Shown here: positions 10,529 to 22,332 of the stretch, in pieces
How positions within the stretch are numbered: position 1 is the first letter of the stretch
Layout: each line of letters starts with the position of its first letter
Source: Actinophytocola sp.
GTDB taxonomy: Bacteria; Actinomycetota; Actinomycetes; Mycobacteriales; Pseudonocardiaceae
Direction of reading: 5' to 3'
DNA: 64,000 bases
Assembly (NCBI GenBank): GCA_009377395.1
Contig: WHUB01000005.1
Coordinates: 1,768-65,767 of the forward strand
Made by a program: the position numbers and the translations under genes
The notes under the pieces: model-generated
Database searches by the model: none
Told to the model about the DNA's origin: nothing
The model's input: only the letters and a program-made list of their open reading frames with translations

Positions 10529-11275
10529 TCACTTCCGCGAGGCTAGCTCTCGACCCCCGAGCAGCGCGGTTCCGACACGCACACAGGTTGAGCCATGCGC
10601 TACGGCACGTTCCAGATCACCGCTCATCCCGGCCGACAGCTCGACGACGCCTGGATGATCACGTCGGACCTGCTGAAACAGTCTTTCCAGCCGAGCGAAC
10701 GTGGCGTCCTGGCCGGAGTCGATGGGCGCGACCGTCATCAGCCCGGTGAGCCGCAGTTCACTCGTTCGGTCCACGCGCGCCACCAGCTCGGGCACCTCGT
10801 CGACCGGGCAGCCGCCACGCGCTGGGTCGGCGTCCATGCTGACCTGCACCTGCACGTCGAGCGGCCCGCTGCGCTCGCCCCGCTCGATCCGGTTCGCCAC
10901 CGCGCGGGCGAGCGCGTCCGCGAGCGGCGCCGAGTCGACCGACTGCACCTCGTCCGCCCAGCGCACCACGGTGCGCGCCTTGTTGCGTTGCAGCCTGCCG
11001 ACCATGTGCCAGCGCACCTCCGCGCCGGGGCGCAGCCGGGCCACCTCGCCCGCCTTCCGGCCGCCCTCCTGGTCCTTGTTCTCGGCGAAGTCGGACAGCC
11101 CGAGGTCGATCAGCGCGGCCACGTCGGTCGCGGGGAAGGTCTTGGTCACCGCGAGCAGTCGCACCTCGGCCGGGTCCCGGTCGGCGGCGGCGCAGGCGGC
11201 GGCGATCCTGGCGCGCACGGCGTCGAGCGAGCGGCGCAGCTGATCGAGGCGGCTGGTGCCCTCGGTGCCGGTCAT
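10529..11275 (-). CDS. yggS: YggS family pyridoxal phosphate homeostasis protein
   Basis: LLAVTKTFPATDVAALIDLGLSDFAENKDQE...WHMVGRLQRNKAR...LSAGMSGDLERAVAHGSTCVRVGTALLG. Confidence 0.94.
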   Translation of the reverse strand: MTGTEGTSRLDQLRRSLDAVRARIAAACAAADRDPAEVRLLAVTKTFPATDVAALIDLGLSDFAENKDQEGGRKAGEVARLRPGAEVRWHMVGRLQRNKARTVVRWADEVQSVDSAPLADALARAVANRIERGERSGPLDVQVQVSMDADPARGGCPVDEVPELVARVDRTSELRLTGLMTVAPIDSGQDATFARLERLFQQVRRDHPGVVELSAGMSGDLERAVAHGSTCVRVGTALLGGRELASRK

Positions 11276-11979
11276 TCCGGTTCGGTCCACGTCACGGCGG
11301 CGATTCTGCCGGTCGTGCCCTGGCGCCGGTAGCTGAACAGCGAGTCGTCCTCGACGGTGCAGCGTGGGTCGACGCCGACCTTGCCGACGCCGAGCTCGGC
11401 GAGCTGCTCCCACAGCCCGGCCCGCAGGTCGATGCCCGCCGTGCCGGACCTGGTCTTCGCCGCGCTGCCGGGCAGGTGGGTCGCCACGTCGGCGGCCATC
11501 TCCGGTGGCACCTCGTAACACTCACCGCAGATGGCAGGCCCGAGCAGCGCCTCTATCCGAGACGGCTCGGCGCCGAGCTCGATCATCGCCTTGACGGCGG
11601 CGGGCAGGATGCCCACCCTCGCGCCGACCCGGCCCGCGTGCACTGCGCCGACCACGCCAGCAGCGGGATCGCCGAGCAGCACCGGCACGCAGTCGGCGAC
11701 GAGCACCGCGAGCGCGAGTCCCGGCGTCGCGGTCACCAGCGCGTCGGTCACCTCGACCGGCTGGGTGACGGGCTCCTCGACGACGCCGACGGTGCGGCCG
11801 TGCACCTGCTCCATCCAGACGAACCGGTCCGGCGCGACGCCGAGCTCGGTGGCGAGTCTGGCACGGTTGGCCGCGACCGCGTCCGGGTCGTCGCCGACGT
11901 GGTCGCCCAGGTTGAACGCGTCGTACGGCGGACGAGACCGGCCGCCTTCGCGCGTGGTGACCACCCGCCGAATCCGCAC
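11272..11979 (-). CDS. pgeF: Laccase-domain/YfiH family protein (peptidoglycan editing factor PgeF)
   Basis: YDAFNLGDHVGDDPDAVAANRARLA...WMEQVHGRTVGVV...ADCVPVLLGDPAAGVVGAVHAGRVGARVGI...GPAICGECYEV; GTG start 11979 inferred. Confidence 0.92.
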   Translation of the reverse strand: MRIRRVVTTREGGRSRPPYDAFNLGDHVGDDPDAVAANRARLATELGVAPDRFVWMEQVHGRTVGVVEEPVTQPVEVTDALVTATPGLALAVLVADCVPVLLGDPAAGVVGAVHAGRVGARVGILPAAVKAMIELGAEPSRIEALLGPAICGECYEVPPEMAADVATHLPGSAAKTRSGTAGIDLRAGLWEQLAELGVGKVGVDPRCTVEDDSLFSYRRQGTTGRIAAVTWTEPE

Positions 11980-12022
11980 CCTGGCTGTCCTCCCGTACTC
12001 GTCCCGCAGTGCCCACAGCGTC

Positions 12023-12058
12023 GCACACGGCCCGGGTTCGGGGTGCCCGGGCCGTGCG
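12023..12058 (-). terminator. GC-rich hairpin downstream of ftsZ
   Basis: GCACACGGCCCGGG-(8 nt)-CCCGGGCCGTGCGC, 13/14 paired. Confidence 0.6.
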
Positions 12059-12070
12059 CGCGGGGAGCGC

Positions 12071-13387
12071 TCAGCGGCGCATGAATGGGGGGACGTCGAC
12101 CTCGTCGTCGTCGGTGTCGTCGACCGGAACGGCCCGGTTGGGCAGGCTGCCCCGGTTGGGCGGGGCTCCCATGCCTCGGTTGGCATGCGGTGGCGCGCCG
12201 CGGGAGTAGCCCCCGCCGTCGCCGCCACTACCCTGGGTGCTCGCCGGCTGCGGTGGCACCGGCTGCTGCCGGCCGGCTGCCGGCCGGTCCTGTCCGCCCT
12301 GCTGCTGGGCGGGCTGTGGGCTCGGCGCCGGTCGCTGCTCGCGCGGGGCTGCGCCGTTGCCGCCGACCGAGCCCGCCTCGGCCGAGGCCGTCGCACCGCG
12401 CGAGCCCACGGTGGGCGGGTCGAGCTTCTTGTGGGTGGGCGCGCCGGCGTCGAACCCGGCCGCTATCACCGTCACGCGCACCTCGTCGCCGAGCGAGTCG
12501 TCGATGATGGTGCCGAAGATGATGTTCGCCTCGGGGTGGGCGGCCTCCTGCACCAGCGAGGCCGCCTCGTTGATCTCGAAGAGGCCGAGGTCGGAGCCTC
12601 CCGCGATGGACAGCAGCGCGCCGTGCGCCCCGTCCATGGACGCCTCCAGCAGCGGCGAGTTGATGGCCTTCTCGGCGGCCTGCACCGCCCTGCCCTCGCC
12701 GCGCGACGACCCGATGCCCATCAGCGCGCTGCCCGCACCCGACATCACGCTCTTGACGTCGGCGAAGTCCAGGTTGATCAGGCCGGGCGTGGTGATCAGG
12801 TCGGTGATGCCCTGCACACCGGAGAGCAGCACCTCGTCGGCGGAGCGGAACGCGTCCATCAGCGAGACGCCGATGTCGCCGAGCTGGAGCAGCCGGTCGT
12901 TCGGGATCACGATCAGCGTGTCGCACTCGTTGCGCAGCTGCTGGATGCCGTCCTCGGCCTGCTTGCCGCGTCGCTTGCCCTCGAACGAGAACGGCCGGGT
13001 GACGACGCCGATGGTCAGCGCGCCGAGCTTACGGGCGACCTGTGCGACGACGGGCGCGCCGCCGGTGCCCGTGCCGCCGCCCTCACCGGCCGTCACGAAG
13101 ACCATGTCGGCGCCCTTGAGCACCTCCTCGATCTCCTCACGGTGGTCCTCGGCGGCGCGCTCACCGACGTCGGGCGCGGCACCGGCGCCGAGACCACGGG
13201 TGAGCTCCCTGCCGATGTCCAGCTTGACGTCGGCATCGGACATCAACAGGGCCTGCGCGTCGGTGTTCACCGCGATGAACTCGACGCCCTTGAGGCCGAC
13301 CTCGATCATGCGGTTCACGGCGTTGACACCGCCACCGCCGATTCCGACGACCTTGATCACCGCGAGGTAGTTGTGCGGGGGCGTCAT
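12071..13387 (-). CDS. ftsZ: Cell division protein FtsZ
   Basis: [29 protein letters not shown]...[16 protein letters not shown]...C-terminal [13 protein letters not shown]. Confidence 0.99.
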   Translation of the reverse strand: MTPPHNYLAVIKVVGIGGGGVNAVNRMIEVGLKGVEFIAVNTDAQALLMSDADVKLDIGRELTRGLGAGAAPDVGERAAEDHREEIEEVLKGADMVFVTAGEGGGTGTGGAPVVAQVARKLGALTIGVVTRPFSFEGKRRGKQAEDGIQQLRNECDTLIVIPNDRLLQLGDIGVSLMDAFRSADEVLLSGVQGITDLITTPGLINLDFADVKSVMSGAGSALMGIGSSRGEGRAVQAAEKAINSPLLEASMDGAHGALLSIAGGSDLGLFEINEAASLVQEAAHPEANIIFGTIIDDSLGDEVRVTVIAAGFDAGAPTHKKLDPPTVGSRGATASAEAGSVGGNGAAPREQRPAPSPQPAQQQGGQDRPAAGRQQPVPPQPASTQGSGGDGGGYSRGAPPHANRGMGAPPNRGSLPNRAVPVDDTDDDEVDVPPFMRR

Positions 13388-13471
13388 CGGGTCCGCCTTC
13401 CTCATCGTGATTGAACTACTGCAACGTCGCACCGGCCGAAGCCGCCCGCGTCCGGGTGGCAAAACCCTAGA

Positions 13472-13500
13472 CCTCTACATGAGGGTTAGAGTTATGTCAA
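13472..13500 (-). promoter_or_regulatory. Candidate ftsZ promoter
   Basis: Minus strand TTGACA-N17-TAGAGG about 85-115 nt upstream of the ftsZ ATG. Confidence 0.5.
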
Positions 13501-13598
13501 CTTCTGACCTTGCCTCTGGACGGTAAGCACCTCATCCCGACGAATCCAGCAGCCACGCCGCGTGTCGTGGGGTTTGTACTGTGCCGGTAGCCACCCCG

Positions 13599-14378
13599 CT
13601 ACCGCGACACCGTCGGCAGCTCGGGGCTCGACACGTCGTAGACCCTGCCCGGCCGGTTGAGCAGCACGGCGAGCACCCGCGACTTGCGGCCCATCCGCTC
13701 GGCGTCGCCCCAGTGCACCACCTTGCCGGTGCTCAGCCGCAGCACGACGTCGACCGAGCTCGACGCGACGACGGTGTCCACCCGCTCGGCGAGCCGCCGT
13801 GGGATGCCGGTCAGCACCCTCGTCGCGGCGCGGGTGGCGGGGTCGTCGGTGGCGACCGTTCTCACCTTCAGGTGCGGCAGCCCCTTCGGCGGCGTCGCGA
13901 CCTCGTGGAACGGCACTCCCTCCCGGTCGACGAGCCGGATGCCGTCGTAGGCGGCGAAGTACGCGATCGGCTCGCGCTCGGTGATCTCGATGCGCACCGT
14001 CGACGGCCACGACCGATCCACCGAGACGCTGTCCACCTCGGGCAGCGTCGCCACCCGCTGCTCCACCGCGTCGGTGTCGAGCAGCAGCATCGAGCGCAGC
14101 ATCGGGATCTTGGCCAGCTCGACGACCTCGTTGCGCTGGATCCGCGTGGTCTTGCCGACCTCGACGGCCTTGACGCCGACCATCGGTGTGAACAGCAGCA
14201 GATAGCCGAGGCCGAGGAGCGATAGCACGCTCAGCACGGCGACCGCCCGCCTGCGCACGATCTTCCACCTGATCTTGCGCTTTGGCCGTTTCGCGGTCGC
14301 CGAGCGGGCTGTGTCCGACCGCCTGCCACGCACCGAACGCGGGTCGCTCGTGCCCCGGCGCTTGCGTGTGGTGGTCAA
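13599..14378 (-). CDS. ftsQ: Cell division protein FtsQ (POTRA domain)
   Basis: Single TM then VKAVEVGKTTRIQRNEVVELAKIPMLRSMLLLDTDAVEQRVATLPEVDSVSVDRSWPSTVRIEITEREPIAY; between murC and ftsZ. Confidence 0.95.
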   Translation of the reverse strand: MTTTRKRRGTSDPRSVRGRRSDTARSATAKRPKRKIRWKIVRRRAVAVLSVLSLLGLGYLLLFTPMVGVKAVEVGKTTRIQRNEVVELAKIPMLRSMLLLDTDAVEQRVATLPEVDSVSVDRSWPSTVRIEITEREPIAYFAAYDGIRLVDREGVPFHEVATPPKGLPHLKVRTVATDDPATRAATRVLTGIPRRLAERVDTVVASSSVDVVLRLSTGKVVHWGDAERMGRKSRVLAVLLNRPGRVYDVSSPELPTVSR

Positions 14379-14379
14379 C

Positions 14380-15828
14380 CTACTCCCCCGGCGCTGTCGT
14401 GCCGCCTCTGCTGTCCAGCTCCCTGATGATCTCGGGCCCGAGCTGCGTCACGTCGCCCGCGCCCATTGTGACCAGCAGGTCACCCGGCCGCGCGAGGCCG
14501 GCGACCAGCGTCGCCGCCCGGTCGAACGCGGGCTCGTAACGGCACTTCGCGCCGGTGACCCGGTTGGCGATCAGCGCGCCGGACACCCCGGGCTCCGGCT
14601 CCTCCCGCGCGCCGAAGACGTCGAGCACCACCACCTCGTCGGCCAGCCCGAGCGCATCGGCGAACTCGGCCGCGAACGCCTTGGTGCGCGAGTACAGGTG
14701 CGGTTGGAACACCACCACGACCCTGCCGTCACCGGCCGACTGCCGCACCGCCCGCAGCTGAGCGGCGACTTCGGTGGGGTGATGGGCGTAGTCGTCGTAG
14801 ACCCTGACCTCACCGGAGCGGCCCTTGAACTCGAACCGCCTGCGCACCCCGCCGAACGCGGCGACACCCTCGGCCAGGCACTCGGCGGGCGCGCCCAGTT
14901 CCTCGCCCGCGAGCAGCGCCGCGATCGCGTTGAAGGCCATGTGCTCGCCGGGCACCGCGACGTGGATCTCGGTCTCGTCGCCGCGCAGCGCGACCCGCAC
15001 CACCCCGCCGTCATCGGGCACCGGCCGGTAGTCGAGCACCCGGACATCGTCGAAACCGGGCGCCGTGCGCCCGTAGCGGCGCACCCGCACCCCGTCGGCG
15101 AGCAGGCCGTCGGTGGCGGCGCGGGTGGCCAGCTCGTCGGCCGCCGCGTCGTCGGCGCACACGATCAGCGCGCCGCCCGGCGTGACCCTGCTGACGAACT
15201 CGGTGAACACCGAGGAGTAGGCGTCCGGGGTGCCGTGGTGGTCGAGGTGGTCCGGCTCGATGTTGGTGATCACCGCGACGGTCGGCTCGAAGGCGAGGAA
15301 CGAGCCGTCGCTCTCGTCGGCCTCCGCGACGAACATCTCGCCGCTGCCGTGGTGCGCGTTGGCGCCGGACTCGTTGAGGTCGCCGCCGATCGCGAACGAC
15401 GGGTCGAGCCGGCAGTGCTGCAACGCGACGGTCAGCATCGACGTCGTCGACGTCTTGCCGTGCGTGCCCGCGATGCAGGCGACGGTGTCGCCCGTCATCA
15501 GCTCGGCCAGTGCCTCGGCGCGGTGCAGCACGGGGATGCCGCGCTCGCGGGCGCGCACCAGCTCGGGGTTGGTGTCGCGGATCGCGGTCGACACGATCAC
15601 CGCGGACGGCGGCGAGGTGAGGCGGTCGATGTTCTCCGCGCGCTGCCCGACGGAGATGTCGGCGCCCTGGGCGCGCAGCGTCAGGAAGCTGCGGGAGTCC
15701 TTGGCGTCCGAACCGGACACCTCGGCGCCCCGCGCGAGCAGGATGCGCGCGATCCCGCTCATTCCCGCCCCGCCGATGCCGATCAGATGCGCGCGGCGCA
15801 GCACCTCGGGAACGCCGTTCTCAGCCAC
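14380..15828 (-). CDS. murC: UDP-N-acetylmuramate--L-alanine ligase
   Basis: [31 protein letters not shown]...[12 protein letters not shown]; start taken at [10 protein letters not shown]. Confidence 0.97.
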   Translation of the reverse strand: MAENGVPEVLRRAHLIGIGGAGMSGIARILLARGAEVSGSDAKDSRSFLTLRAQGADISVGQRAENIDRLTSPPSAVIVSTAIRDTNPELVRARERGIPVLHRAEALAELMTGDTVACIAGTHGKTSTTSMLTVALQHCRLDPSFAIGGDLNESGANAHHGSGEMFVAEADESDGSFLAFEPTVAVITNIEPDHLDHHGTPDAYSSVFTEFVSRVTPGGALIVCADDAAADELATRAATDGLLADGVRVRRYGRTAPGFDDVRVLDYRPVPDDGGVVRVALRGDETEIHVAVPGEHMAFNAIAALLAGEELGAPAECLAEGVAAFGGVRRRFEFKGRSGEVRVYDDYAHHPTEVAAQLRAVRQSAGDGRVVVVFQPHLYSRTKAFAAEFADALGLADEVVVLDVFGAREEPEPGVSGALIANRVTGAKCRYEPAFDRAATLVAGLARPGDLLVTMGAGDVTQLGPEIIRELDSRGGTTAPGE

Positions 15829-16924
15829 CGCAAGCCTCCAGCACGATCTTGGCGAGCACTTCGTCGGCCTCTCGGTGCCCGAGACCAACCGCAGCGGCAC
15901 TCATTGTCTCCAATCGCGCACGGTCACGGACCATCGGGACGACATGCTCGGCCACCCACTCCGGTGTCAGCCGTGCGTCGTCGACCATGACGGCCGCTCC
16001 CGCCTTGACGGCGGGCTCGGCATTGAGCGCCTGCTCGCCGTTGCCGTGCGGCAGCGGTACGAACACCGCGGGCAGGCCGACCGCCGACACCTCGGCCACC
16101 GTCATCGCGCCGGACCGGCACAGCACCGCGTCGGCCGCGGCGTAGGCGAGGTCCATCCGGTCCAGATACGGCACCGGCACGTACGCGGGCGCGCCGGGGA
16201 ACTCGCGCACCGCGAGGGTGTTCTTCGGGCCGTGGGCGTGCAGCACCCCGATCCCGGCCTCGGCGAGCTCGCGCGCCGCGCCCGACACCGCGTCGTTGAG
16301 CGAGCGGGCGCCCTGCGAGCCGCCGAAGACGAGCAGCGTCGGCGCGTCGGGGTCGAGCCCAAACTCCGCCCGCGCCTCCTTGCGCAGCGCGGCCCGGTCC
16401 AGCGCGGTGATGGCCCGCCGCAGCGGGATGCCGATGGTCTCCGCACCGGGCAGGGGGGTGCCGTCCGCCGCGCCGAAGACCCGCTGGGCGAACCGGGCGC
16501 CGACCTTGTTCGCCAGCCCGGCGTGCCGGTTCGCCTCGTGCACGAAGATCGGCACCCGGCCGCGCGCGGCGAGATACGCCGACAGCGCGACGTAGCCGCC
16601 GAAACCGACGACGACATCGGCGCCGACCCGGTCGAGCACCTCGCGGGTGCGCCGGACCGAGTGCATCACCTTGCCGGGCATCCGCAGCAGCTCCGGGGTG
16701 AGCTTGCGCGGCAACGGCACCGGCGGCACCAGCTCGAGCCGGTAGCCGCGCGCGGGCACCAGCGTGCTCTCCAGGCCGCGCTCGGTGCCGAGGGCGACGA
16801 CGCGCGCCTGCGGCCGCAGCCGCATCACCGCATCCGCCAGCGCGAGCGCCGGCTCGATGTGGCCGGCCGTCCCGCCACCGGCAACGACAACCGTCGGTTC
16901 GGTAACGGTGATTGCCTCGCTCAC
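15821..16924 (-). CDS. murG: UDP-GlcNAc:undecaprenyl-PP-MurNAc-pentapeptide GlcNAc transferase
   Basis: [23 protein letters not shown]...[13 protein letters not shown]...[15 protein letters not shown]...[34 protein letters not shown]. Confidence 0.97.
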   Translation of the reverse strand: MSEAITVTEPTVVVAGGGTAGHIEPALALADAVMRLRPQARVVALGTERGLESTLVPARGYRLELVPPVPLPRKLTPELLRMPGKVMHSVRRTREVLDRVGADVVVGFGGYVALSAYLAARGRVPIFVHEANRHAGLANKVGARFAQRVFGAADGTPLPGAETIGIPLRRAITALDRAALRKEARAEFGLDPDAPTLLVFGGSQGARSLNDAVSGAARELAEAGIGVLHAHGPKNTLAVREFPGAPAYVPVPYLDRMDLAYAAADAVLCRSGAMTVAEVSAVGLPAVFVPLPHGNGEQALNAEPAVKAGAAVMVDDARLTPEWVAEHVVPMVRDRARLETMSAAAVGLGHREADEVLAKIVLEACGG

Positions 16925-18387
16925 CTTCGTCCTCCACGTCGTGGCTCACTCCGCCGCACGGCCCTGCTCTGGCGCGCCGTGGTGCGGCTGCGGGTCGCGG
17001 ACGCGTTGCGCGCGGGGGGCCCGCCCCGCCTCGGCTGCCGCCTGCCCGGCTTGGGCCTGGTCGGTGGCCGGTACGCCTCGGGGGCCTGCAACCGGAAGAT
17101 CGTGCCGAACTTGCCCGGTCCCTGGGTGCGCAACGCGGCGACCGCCTCCGGTTCGTGCCGGGCGCAGTTGGCCAGGATGCCGAACAGCCCGAGCGTGATC
17201 ACCAGCGAGGTACCGCCGTACGAAATCAACGGTAGCGTGAGCCCGGTGACGGGCAGCAACCCGGCGACGTAGCCGATGTTGATGGCGGCCTGCGAGACCA
17301 GCCACGCGGTCAGCGTGCCCGCGACGATGCTGATCCACGGGTCGATGTTGCGGTTGGCGATGCGGAGCCCGACGACGGCGACCCCGGCGAACAGCGCGAT
17401 CACCACGGCGCAGCCGACGAAGCCGAGCTCCTCACCGATCAGCGCGAAGATGAAGTCGTTGTGCACGTTGGGCAGGTAGCTCCACTTCGAGCCGCCCTGG
17501 CCCAGGCCGCGGCCGAACAGCCCGCCGTCGGCGAGGGCGTACTGCGCCTGCGCCGCCTGGTAGCCGGCACCCATCGGGTCGGCGGTCGGGTGGAGGAAGG
17601 ACATGATCCTGGCGATGCGGTAGTCGGAGATCAGCGCGAGACCGATCACCCCGGCGATACCGCCCGCGATGAGCGCCGTGAACAACCCTCTCGGCGCGCC
17701 GCCGAACCACAGCAGCGCGACGAGCACGACGCCGAGGCTGACGGTGCCGCCGAGGTCCGGCTGTGCCATCAGCAGCGCGAACATCACCAGCGCCACCGGC
17801 ACCAGCGGCACCAGCACGTGCCGCCACAGATGCGTCAGCCGCGCCTTGACCACAAGGATGTGCGCGCCCCACAGTGCGAGCGCGCCCTTGGCGACCTCGA
17901 CCGGCTGCAGCGAGAAACCGGCGACGACGATCCAGCCGCGCGAGCCGTTGACGACCGACCCGGCCGGGGTCAGCACGGTGATGAGCAGTCCGATCGAGAC
18001 GATCACCAGCATGCTGGACGCGCCCCTGACCACCCGCAGTGGCACCCGCAGTCCGATCCAGAACGCGACCATGCCGAGCCCGACGAAGGTGATGTGCTTC
18101 TGGAACAGCGTGTAGGCGCTCGCGCCGTCGGTGAGGAAGGTCGACTCGACCGACGATGCCGACAGCACCATCACCGCGCCGATCGCGGTGAGACTCCCGC
18201 ACAACGCGAGCACGAGGTGGAACGAGGCCAGCGGTCGCGACAGCCACGCCGTCAGCGCGCCGCGCAGGGCGGCCAGCTTCGCGGCGAGCCCGCCGCGCCT
18301 GTTCCGCCGCCCGGCACGGGGCCGCTTGCCCTGCTTCGTGCCCGATCCGGCGCTCGCCGTCCTGCCTGTCTGCTCAATCGTCGCCAT
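16921..18387 (-). CDS. ftsW: Peptidoglycan polymerase/division protein FtsW
   Basis: SEDS family: [10 protein letters not shown]...[22 protein letters not shown]...[16 protein letters not shown]...[26 protein letters not shown]. Confidence 0.97.
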   Translation of the reverse strand: MATIEQTGRTASAGSGTKQGKRPRAGRRNRRGGLAAKLAALRGALTAWLSRPLASFHLVLALCGSLTAIGAVMVLSASSVESTFLTDGASAYTLFQKHITFVGLGMVAFWIGLRVPLRVVRGASSMLVIVSIGLLITVLTPAGSVVNGSRGWIVVAGFSLQPVEVAKGALALWGAHILVVKARLTHLWRHVLVPLVPVALVMFALLMAQPDLGGTVSLGVVLVALLWFGGAPRGLFTALIAGGIAGVIGLALISDYRIARIMSFLHPTADPMGAGYQAAQAQYALADGGLFGRGLGQGGSKWSYLPNVHNDFIFALIGEELGFVGCAVVIALFAGVAVVGLRIANRNIDPWISIVAGTLTAWLVSQAAINIGYVAGLLPVTGLTLPLISYGGTSLVITLGLFGILANCARHEPEAVAALRTQGPGKFGTIFRLQAPEAYRPPTRPKPGRRQPRRGGPPARNASATRSRTTARQSRAVRRSEPRRGGRR

Positions 18388-19759
18388 CTGCCGACTCCCC
18401 CGCCAGCGCACGTACCGCATCGGCGAACGCCTCACCGCGGTGGGCGTAGTCGCGGAACATGTCCAGCGAAGCAGCGGCAGGGGCGAGCAGCACGACGTCA
18501 CCTGGCCGTGCCCATGCGCTCGCCGCGTTCACCGCCGCAACCATGGGGTTATCGTCACCCGGATCGAGCGTGGTCATGGGGACATCCGGCGCGTGTCGGG
18601 AAACCGCGTCACTGATCACAGCCGCATCGGCGCCCAGCAGCACGACGCCGCGCAACCGGTCGGCGGCCTCGGCGACGAGCGTGGCCACCTCGGCGCCCTT
18701 GAGCTGCCCGCCCGCGATCCAGACCACGTGCTCGTAGGACAGCAGCGAGCCGGACGCCGCGTGCGGGTTGGTGGCCTTGGAGTCGTTGATGTAGCGCACG
18801 CCCGCGACGGTGGCGACCTCGGCGGCCCGGTGCGCGCCGGGGGTGAAGCCGCGCAGCCCGGCGCGCACCGCCTCGGGCGCGACGCCGTAGGCGCGGGCCA
18901 GCGCGGCGGCGGCCAGCGCGTTCGCGACGTTGTGGTCACCCTCGGGGCGCACGTCGGCGACGTCGGCGAGCACGACTGGCTCGTCCGAATACGCGGCGTC
19001 GACCAGGCTGCCGTCGACGACGCCGAGCTGGCCGGGCTTCGGCTTGCCGAGGGTGAAGCCGACCCACTGCGCGTCGGGAGCGGCGTGGTCGGCGACCAGC
19101 CGCGTCGAGATCTCGTCATCGGCGTTGGCGACGGCGACCTGGGTCGCGGCGTGCAGCGTGCCCTTGGCGGCGGAGTAGGCGTCGAGGTCGCCGTGCCAGT
19201 CGAGGTGGTCCTCGGCGACGTTGAGCACCACCGACGCGCGCGGCGCGAGGCTGTTCGACCAGTGCAGCTGGAAGCTGGACAGCTCGACGGCAAGCACCTC
19301 GTACCCGGCGTGGACGGCGTCGAGCACGGCGAAACCGACGTTGCCGCAGGCCACGGCGTTGGCCCCGGACGCACGCAGCATCGCGGCGAGCATCCCGACG
19401 GTGGTGGTCTTGCCGTTGGTGCCGGTGACCGCGAGCCACACCGGCGGCGTCTCCCGCTCGCGGCCGATGCGCCACGCCAGCTCGACGTCGCCGATCACCT
19501 CGATGCCCGCCGCGGCGGCTGCGGCCAGCAGCGGCGAGTCGGGCCGCCAGCCGGGGCTGGTCACCACGAGTTCGGTGCCGTCAGGGGGCGTGGTGAGGCT
19601 CTGCTCGATCCGCGCCGGGGTGTCGGAGAGCCCGGCGAGCCGCCCCGCGTCGGCGTCGGTGACGGTGACCCGCGCGCCTGCCTCGCACAGCGTCGTGACG
19701 ACCGAGCGTCCCGTCACGCCCGCTCCGGCGACGAGCACCTCGCGACCGCGCAGGTCCAC
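18374..19759 (-). CDS. murD: UDP-N-acetylmuramoylalanine--D-glutamate ligase
   Basis: LAVTGTNGKTTTVGMLAAMLRASG...LNVAEDHLDWHGDLDAY...YINDSKATNPHAA. Confidence 0.97.
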   Translation of the reverse strand: MDLRGREVLVAGAGVTGRSVVTTLCEAGARVTVTDADAGRLAGLSDTPARIEQSLTTPPDGTELVVTSPGWRPDSPLLAAAAAAGIEVIGDVELAWRIGRERETPPVWLAVTGTNGKTTTVGMLAAMLRASGANAVACGNVGFAVLDAVHAGYEVLAVELSSFQLHWSNSLAPRASVVLNVAEDHLDWHGDLDAYSAAKGTLHAATQVAVANADDEISTRLVADHAAPDAQWVGFTLGKPKPGQLGVVDGSLVDAAYSDEPVVLADVADVRPEGDHNVANALAAAALARAYGVAPEAVRAGLRGFTPGAHRAAEVATVAGVRYINDSKATNPHAASGSLLSYEHVVWIAGGQLKGAEVATLVAEAADRLRGVVLLGADAAVISDAVSRHAPDVPMTTLDPGDDNPMVAAVNAASAWARPGDVVLLAPAAASLDMFRDYAHRGEAFADAVRALAGESADGDD

Positions 19760-20842
19760 CTAACCTCCCACGAAGGACAGCTGCTCGCTGTAGAACAGCC
19801 CGAGCCCGAACATGCAGCAGATGCCGGCCAGCAGCCAGAACCGGATGATCACGGTGGTCTCGGCCCAGCCCGCCAGCTCGAAGTGGTGGTGGAACGGCGC
19901 CATGCGGAACAGCCTGCGCCGGGTGGTGCGGAACACCGCGATCTGGATGACGACCGAGACCATCTCGACCACGAACAGGCCGCCGATGACGATGGCGAGC
20001 AGCTCGGTGCGGGTGGTCACCGACAGCCCGGCGACGAGCCCGCCGAGCGCGAGCGAGCCGGTGTCCCCCATGAAGATCTTGGCGGGCGCCGCGTTCCACC
20101 ACATGAAGCCGATACAGGCGCCGGTCGCGGCGGCGGCGACGACGGCGAGATCGAGCGCGTCCCGGACGTGGTAGCAGGCGTCCTGCGGCACCGGGGTGCA
20201 CGACAGCCGCGCCTGCCAGAACGAGATCACCACGTAGGTGCCGAGCACCATCGCCGACGCGCCACCGGCGAGGCCGTCGAGGCCGTCGGTGAAGTTGACC
20301 GCGTTCGACCACGCCGAGATCAGCAGGTAGCAGAAGATCACGAACACCGGGACCGGGAAGGTGATCAGAGCGAGGTCGCGCACGTAGGACAGTTGCAGCG
20401 AGGCCGGGGTGAGGCCGTTCTCGTCGGCGAAGTTGATCGACAGGATCGCGAAGCTGACCGCGATGACGAGCTGTCCGACCAGTTTGGACGTCTTGTTCAG
20501 GCCGAGGTTGCGCTGCTTGCGGATCTTGATGAAGTCGTCGAGGAAGCCGACGACGCCGAGCCCGACGGCGAGGTAGAGCACGACGAAACCGGACGCGGAC
20601 GGCCCGGTGCCGTCGGTGGCGAAGGCCCGCAGCAGGTGCGCGGTGAAGTACCCGGCAACCGTCGCGACGATGATCGCCACGCCGCCCATCGTCGGCGTGC
20701 CGCGCTTGGAGCGATGCCCCTGCGGGCCCTCTTCCCTGATCTCCTGGCCGAAGCCCTGCCTGGCGAACACCCGGATGAGGTACGGCGTGAGCAGAATCGA
20801 GACGAGCAGACCAACCGAAGCGGCGATCAGAATGCTGATCAC
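19760..20842 (-). CDS. mraY: Phospho-MurNAc-pentapeptide translocase
   Basis: [14 protein letters not shown]...[15 protein letters not shown]...[15 protein letters not shown]...[14 protein letters not shown]. Confidence 0.98.
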   Translation of the reverse strand: MISILIAASVGLLVSILLTPYLIRVFARQGFGQEIREEGPQGHRSKRGTPTMGGVAIIVATVAGYFTAHLLRAFATDGTGPSASGFVVLYLAVGLGVVGFLDDFIKIRKQRNLGLNKTSKLVGQLVIAVSFAILSINFADENGLTPASLQLSYVRDLALITFPVPVFVIFCYLLISAWSNAVNFTDGLDGLAGGASAMVLGTYVVISFWQARLSCTPVPQDACYHVRDALDLAVVAAAATGACIGFMWWNAAPAKIFMGDTGSLALGGLVAGLSVTTRTELLAIVIGGLFVVEMVSVVIQIAVFRTTRRRLFRMAPFHHHFELAGWAETTVIIRFWLLAGICCMFGLGLFYSEQLSFVGG

Positions 20843-22332
20843 GCGTTACCACCATCCCGTGTTCCTGTGCCGACCGCCCCGAGCAGCGCGTCGGCGACCC
20901 GCCAGAGCCCGGCCACTTTAGACGCCTTCACCAGCACGGCGTCATCGGGCCCCGCCTGCTCGGCGAGGACCGCGATGGCCTCGTCCGCGTCCGCGACGAG
21001 CATCGACTCGTCGCCCCAGGAACCTTCGTGGCACGCGCCGTGGTGCATTGCCTCCGCCCGCTCGCCGACCACGACCAGCCGGTTGATGTTGAGCCGCACC
21101 GCGAGCCTGCCGATCTCGTCGTGCGACCTGACGCTGTCCGCACCGAGCTCGGCCATCTCGCCGAGCACGGCCCAGGTCCGCCGTCCCCGACCGATCGACG
21201 CGAGCGCCTTCAACGCCGCCCGCGTCGACTCCGGGTTCGCGTTGTAGGAGTCGTTGAGCACGACCATCCCGTCGGCGCGGGTGCTGACGTGCATCCGGCG
21301 CTCCGAGCGCCGCTCCGCCGCCGCGAGCCGCTCCGCCACCTCGTCGACCGAGGCGCCCAGCTCCAGTGCGACGGCGGCCGCGGCGAGCGCGTTGCCGACG
21401 TGGTGCTCGCCGTGCAGCCCGAGCGTCACCTCGGCCTCGCCGTGCTCGCTGACCAGCCGGAACGACGGCCGCGCCAGGTCGTCGAGCCGGACGTCGACCG
21501 CCCGGACGTCGGCGCCGGGTGACTCCCCGACCCGCACCACCTTCGCGCTGGTGCGCTCGGCCATGGCGGCGACCAGCGGGTCGTCGGCGTTGAGCACCGC
21601 GACCCCACCCCGCTCGGCGGGCGGCAGCGCCTCGACCAGCTCGCCCTTGGTGGCCGCGATGCCCTCCCGGGAGCCGAACTCACCGACGTGGGCGGTGCCG
21701 ACGTTGAGCACGACGCCGAGCCGGGGCGGCGCTATCCGGGCCAGCTCGGCGATGTGGCCCGGCCCGCGCGCCGACAGCTCGAGCACCAGGTGCCGGGTCT
21801 CGGCGTCGGCGAGCAGCGCGGTCCAGGGATGGCCGAGCTCGTTGTTGAACGACCCGGGCGGGGCGACCGTCGGGCCCATCGGCTCCAGCAGCTGCGCGAT
21901 GACGTCCTTGGTCGACGTCTTGCCCGACGAGCCGGTCACACCGACGACGGCGAGCCCGGTCTCGGCCAGCTCGCCGACCACATGGCGCGCCAGCGCGCCG
22001 AGGGCGGCGAGCACAGCGGCGCCGGAGCCGTCGGTGTCGCCGGCGAGCGCGACCGAGCCCGCGTTGGCCGCGCCCGGCGGCAGCGGCGGCACGATCACGG
22101 CGGGCGCGTCGACCGGGCGCGCCGCGAGCACGCCCGCCGCGCCCTTGGCCACGACGTCGCGCGCGAAGTCGTGGCCGTCGACCCGCTCGCCGGGCAGCGC
22201 GACGAACAGCCCGCCCGCCTCGATGCGGCGGGAGTCGAACTCGACCCCGGCGGTGATGAGCTCGCTGCCGTCGCTGTTGTGCAGCGTGCCACCGATGATC
22301 TCGGCCAGCCGGGCCAGCGTCAGCGCGATCAC
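20839..22332 (-). CDS. murF: UDP-MurNAc-tripeptide--D-alanyl-D-alanine ligase
   Basis: [21 protein letters not shown]...[18 protein letters not shown]. Confidence 0.97.
   Translation of the reverse strand: MIALTLARLAEIIGGTLHNSDGSELITAGVEFDSRRIEAGGLFVALPGERVDGHDFARDVVAKGAAGVLAARPVDAPAVIVPPLPPGAANAGSVALAGDTDGSGAAVLAALGALARHVVGELAETGLAVVGVTGSSGKTSTKDVIAQLLEPMGPTVAPPGSFNNELGHPWTALLADAETRHLVLELSARGPGHIAELARIAPPRLGVVLNVGTAHVGEFGSREGIAATKGELVEALPPAERGGVAVLNADDPLVAAMAERTSAKVVRVGESPGADVRAVDVRLDDLARPSFRLVSEHGEAEVTLGLHGEHHVGNALAAAAVALELGASVDEVAERLAAAERRSERRMHVSTRADGMVVLNDSYNANPESTRAALKALASIGRGRRTWAVLGEMAELGADSVRSHDEIGRLAVRLNINRLVVVGERAEAMHHGACHEGSWGDESMLVADADEAIAVLAEQAGPDDAVLVKASKVAGLWRVADALLGAVGTGTRDGGNA

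Noticed and set aside
18131-21247. 1038-aa plus-strand ORF opposite ftsW-murD-mraY-murF
   Set aside because: Spurious antisense ORF spanning several real genes.
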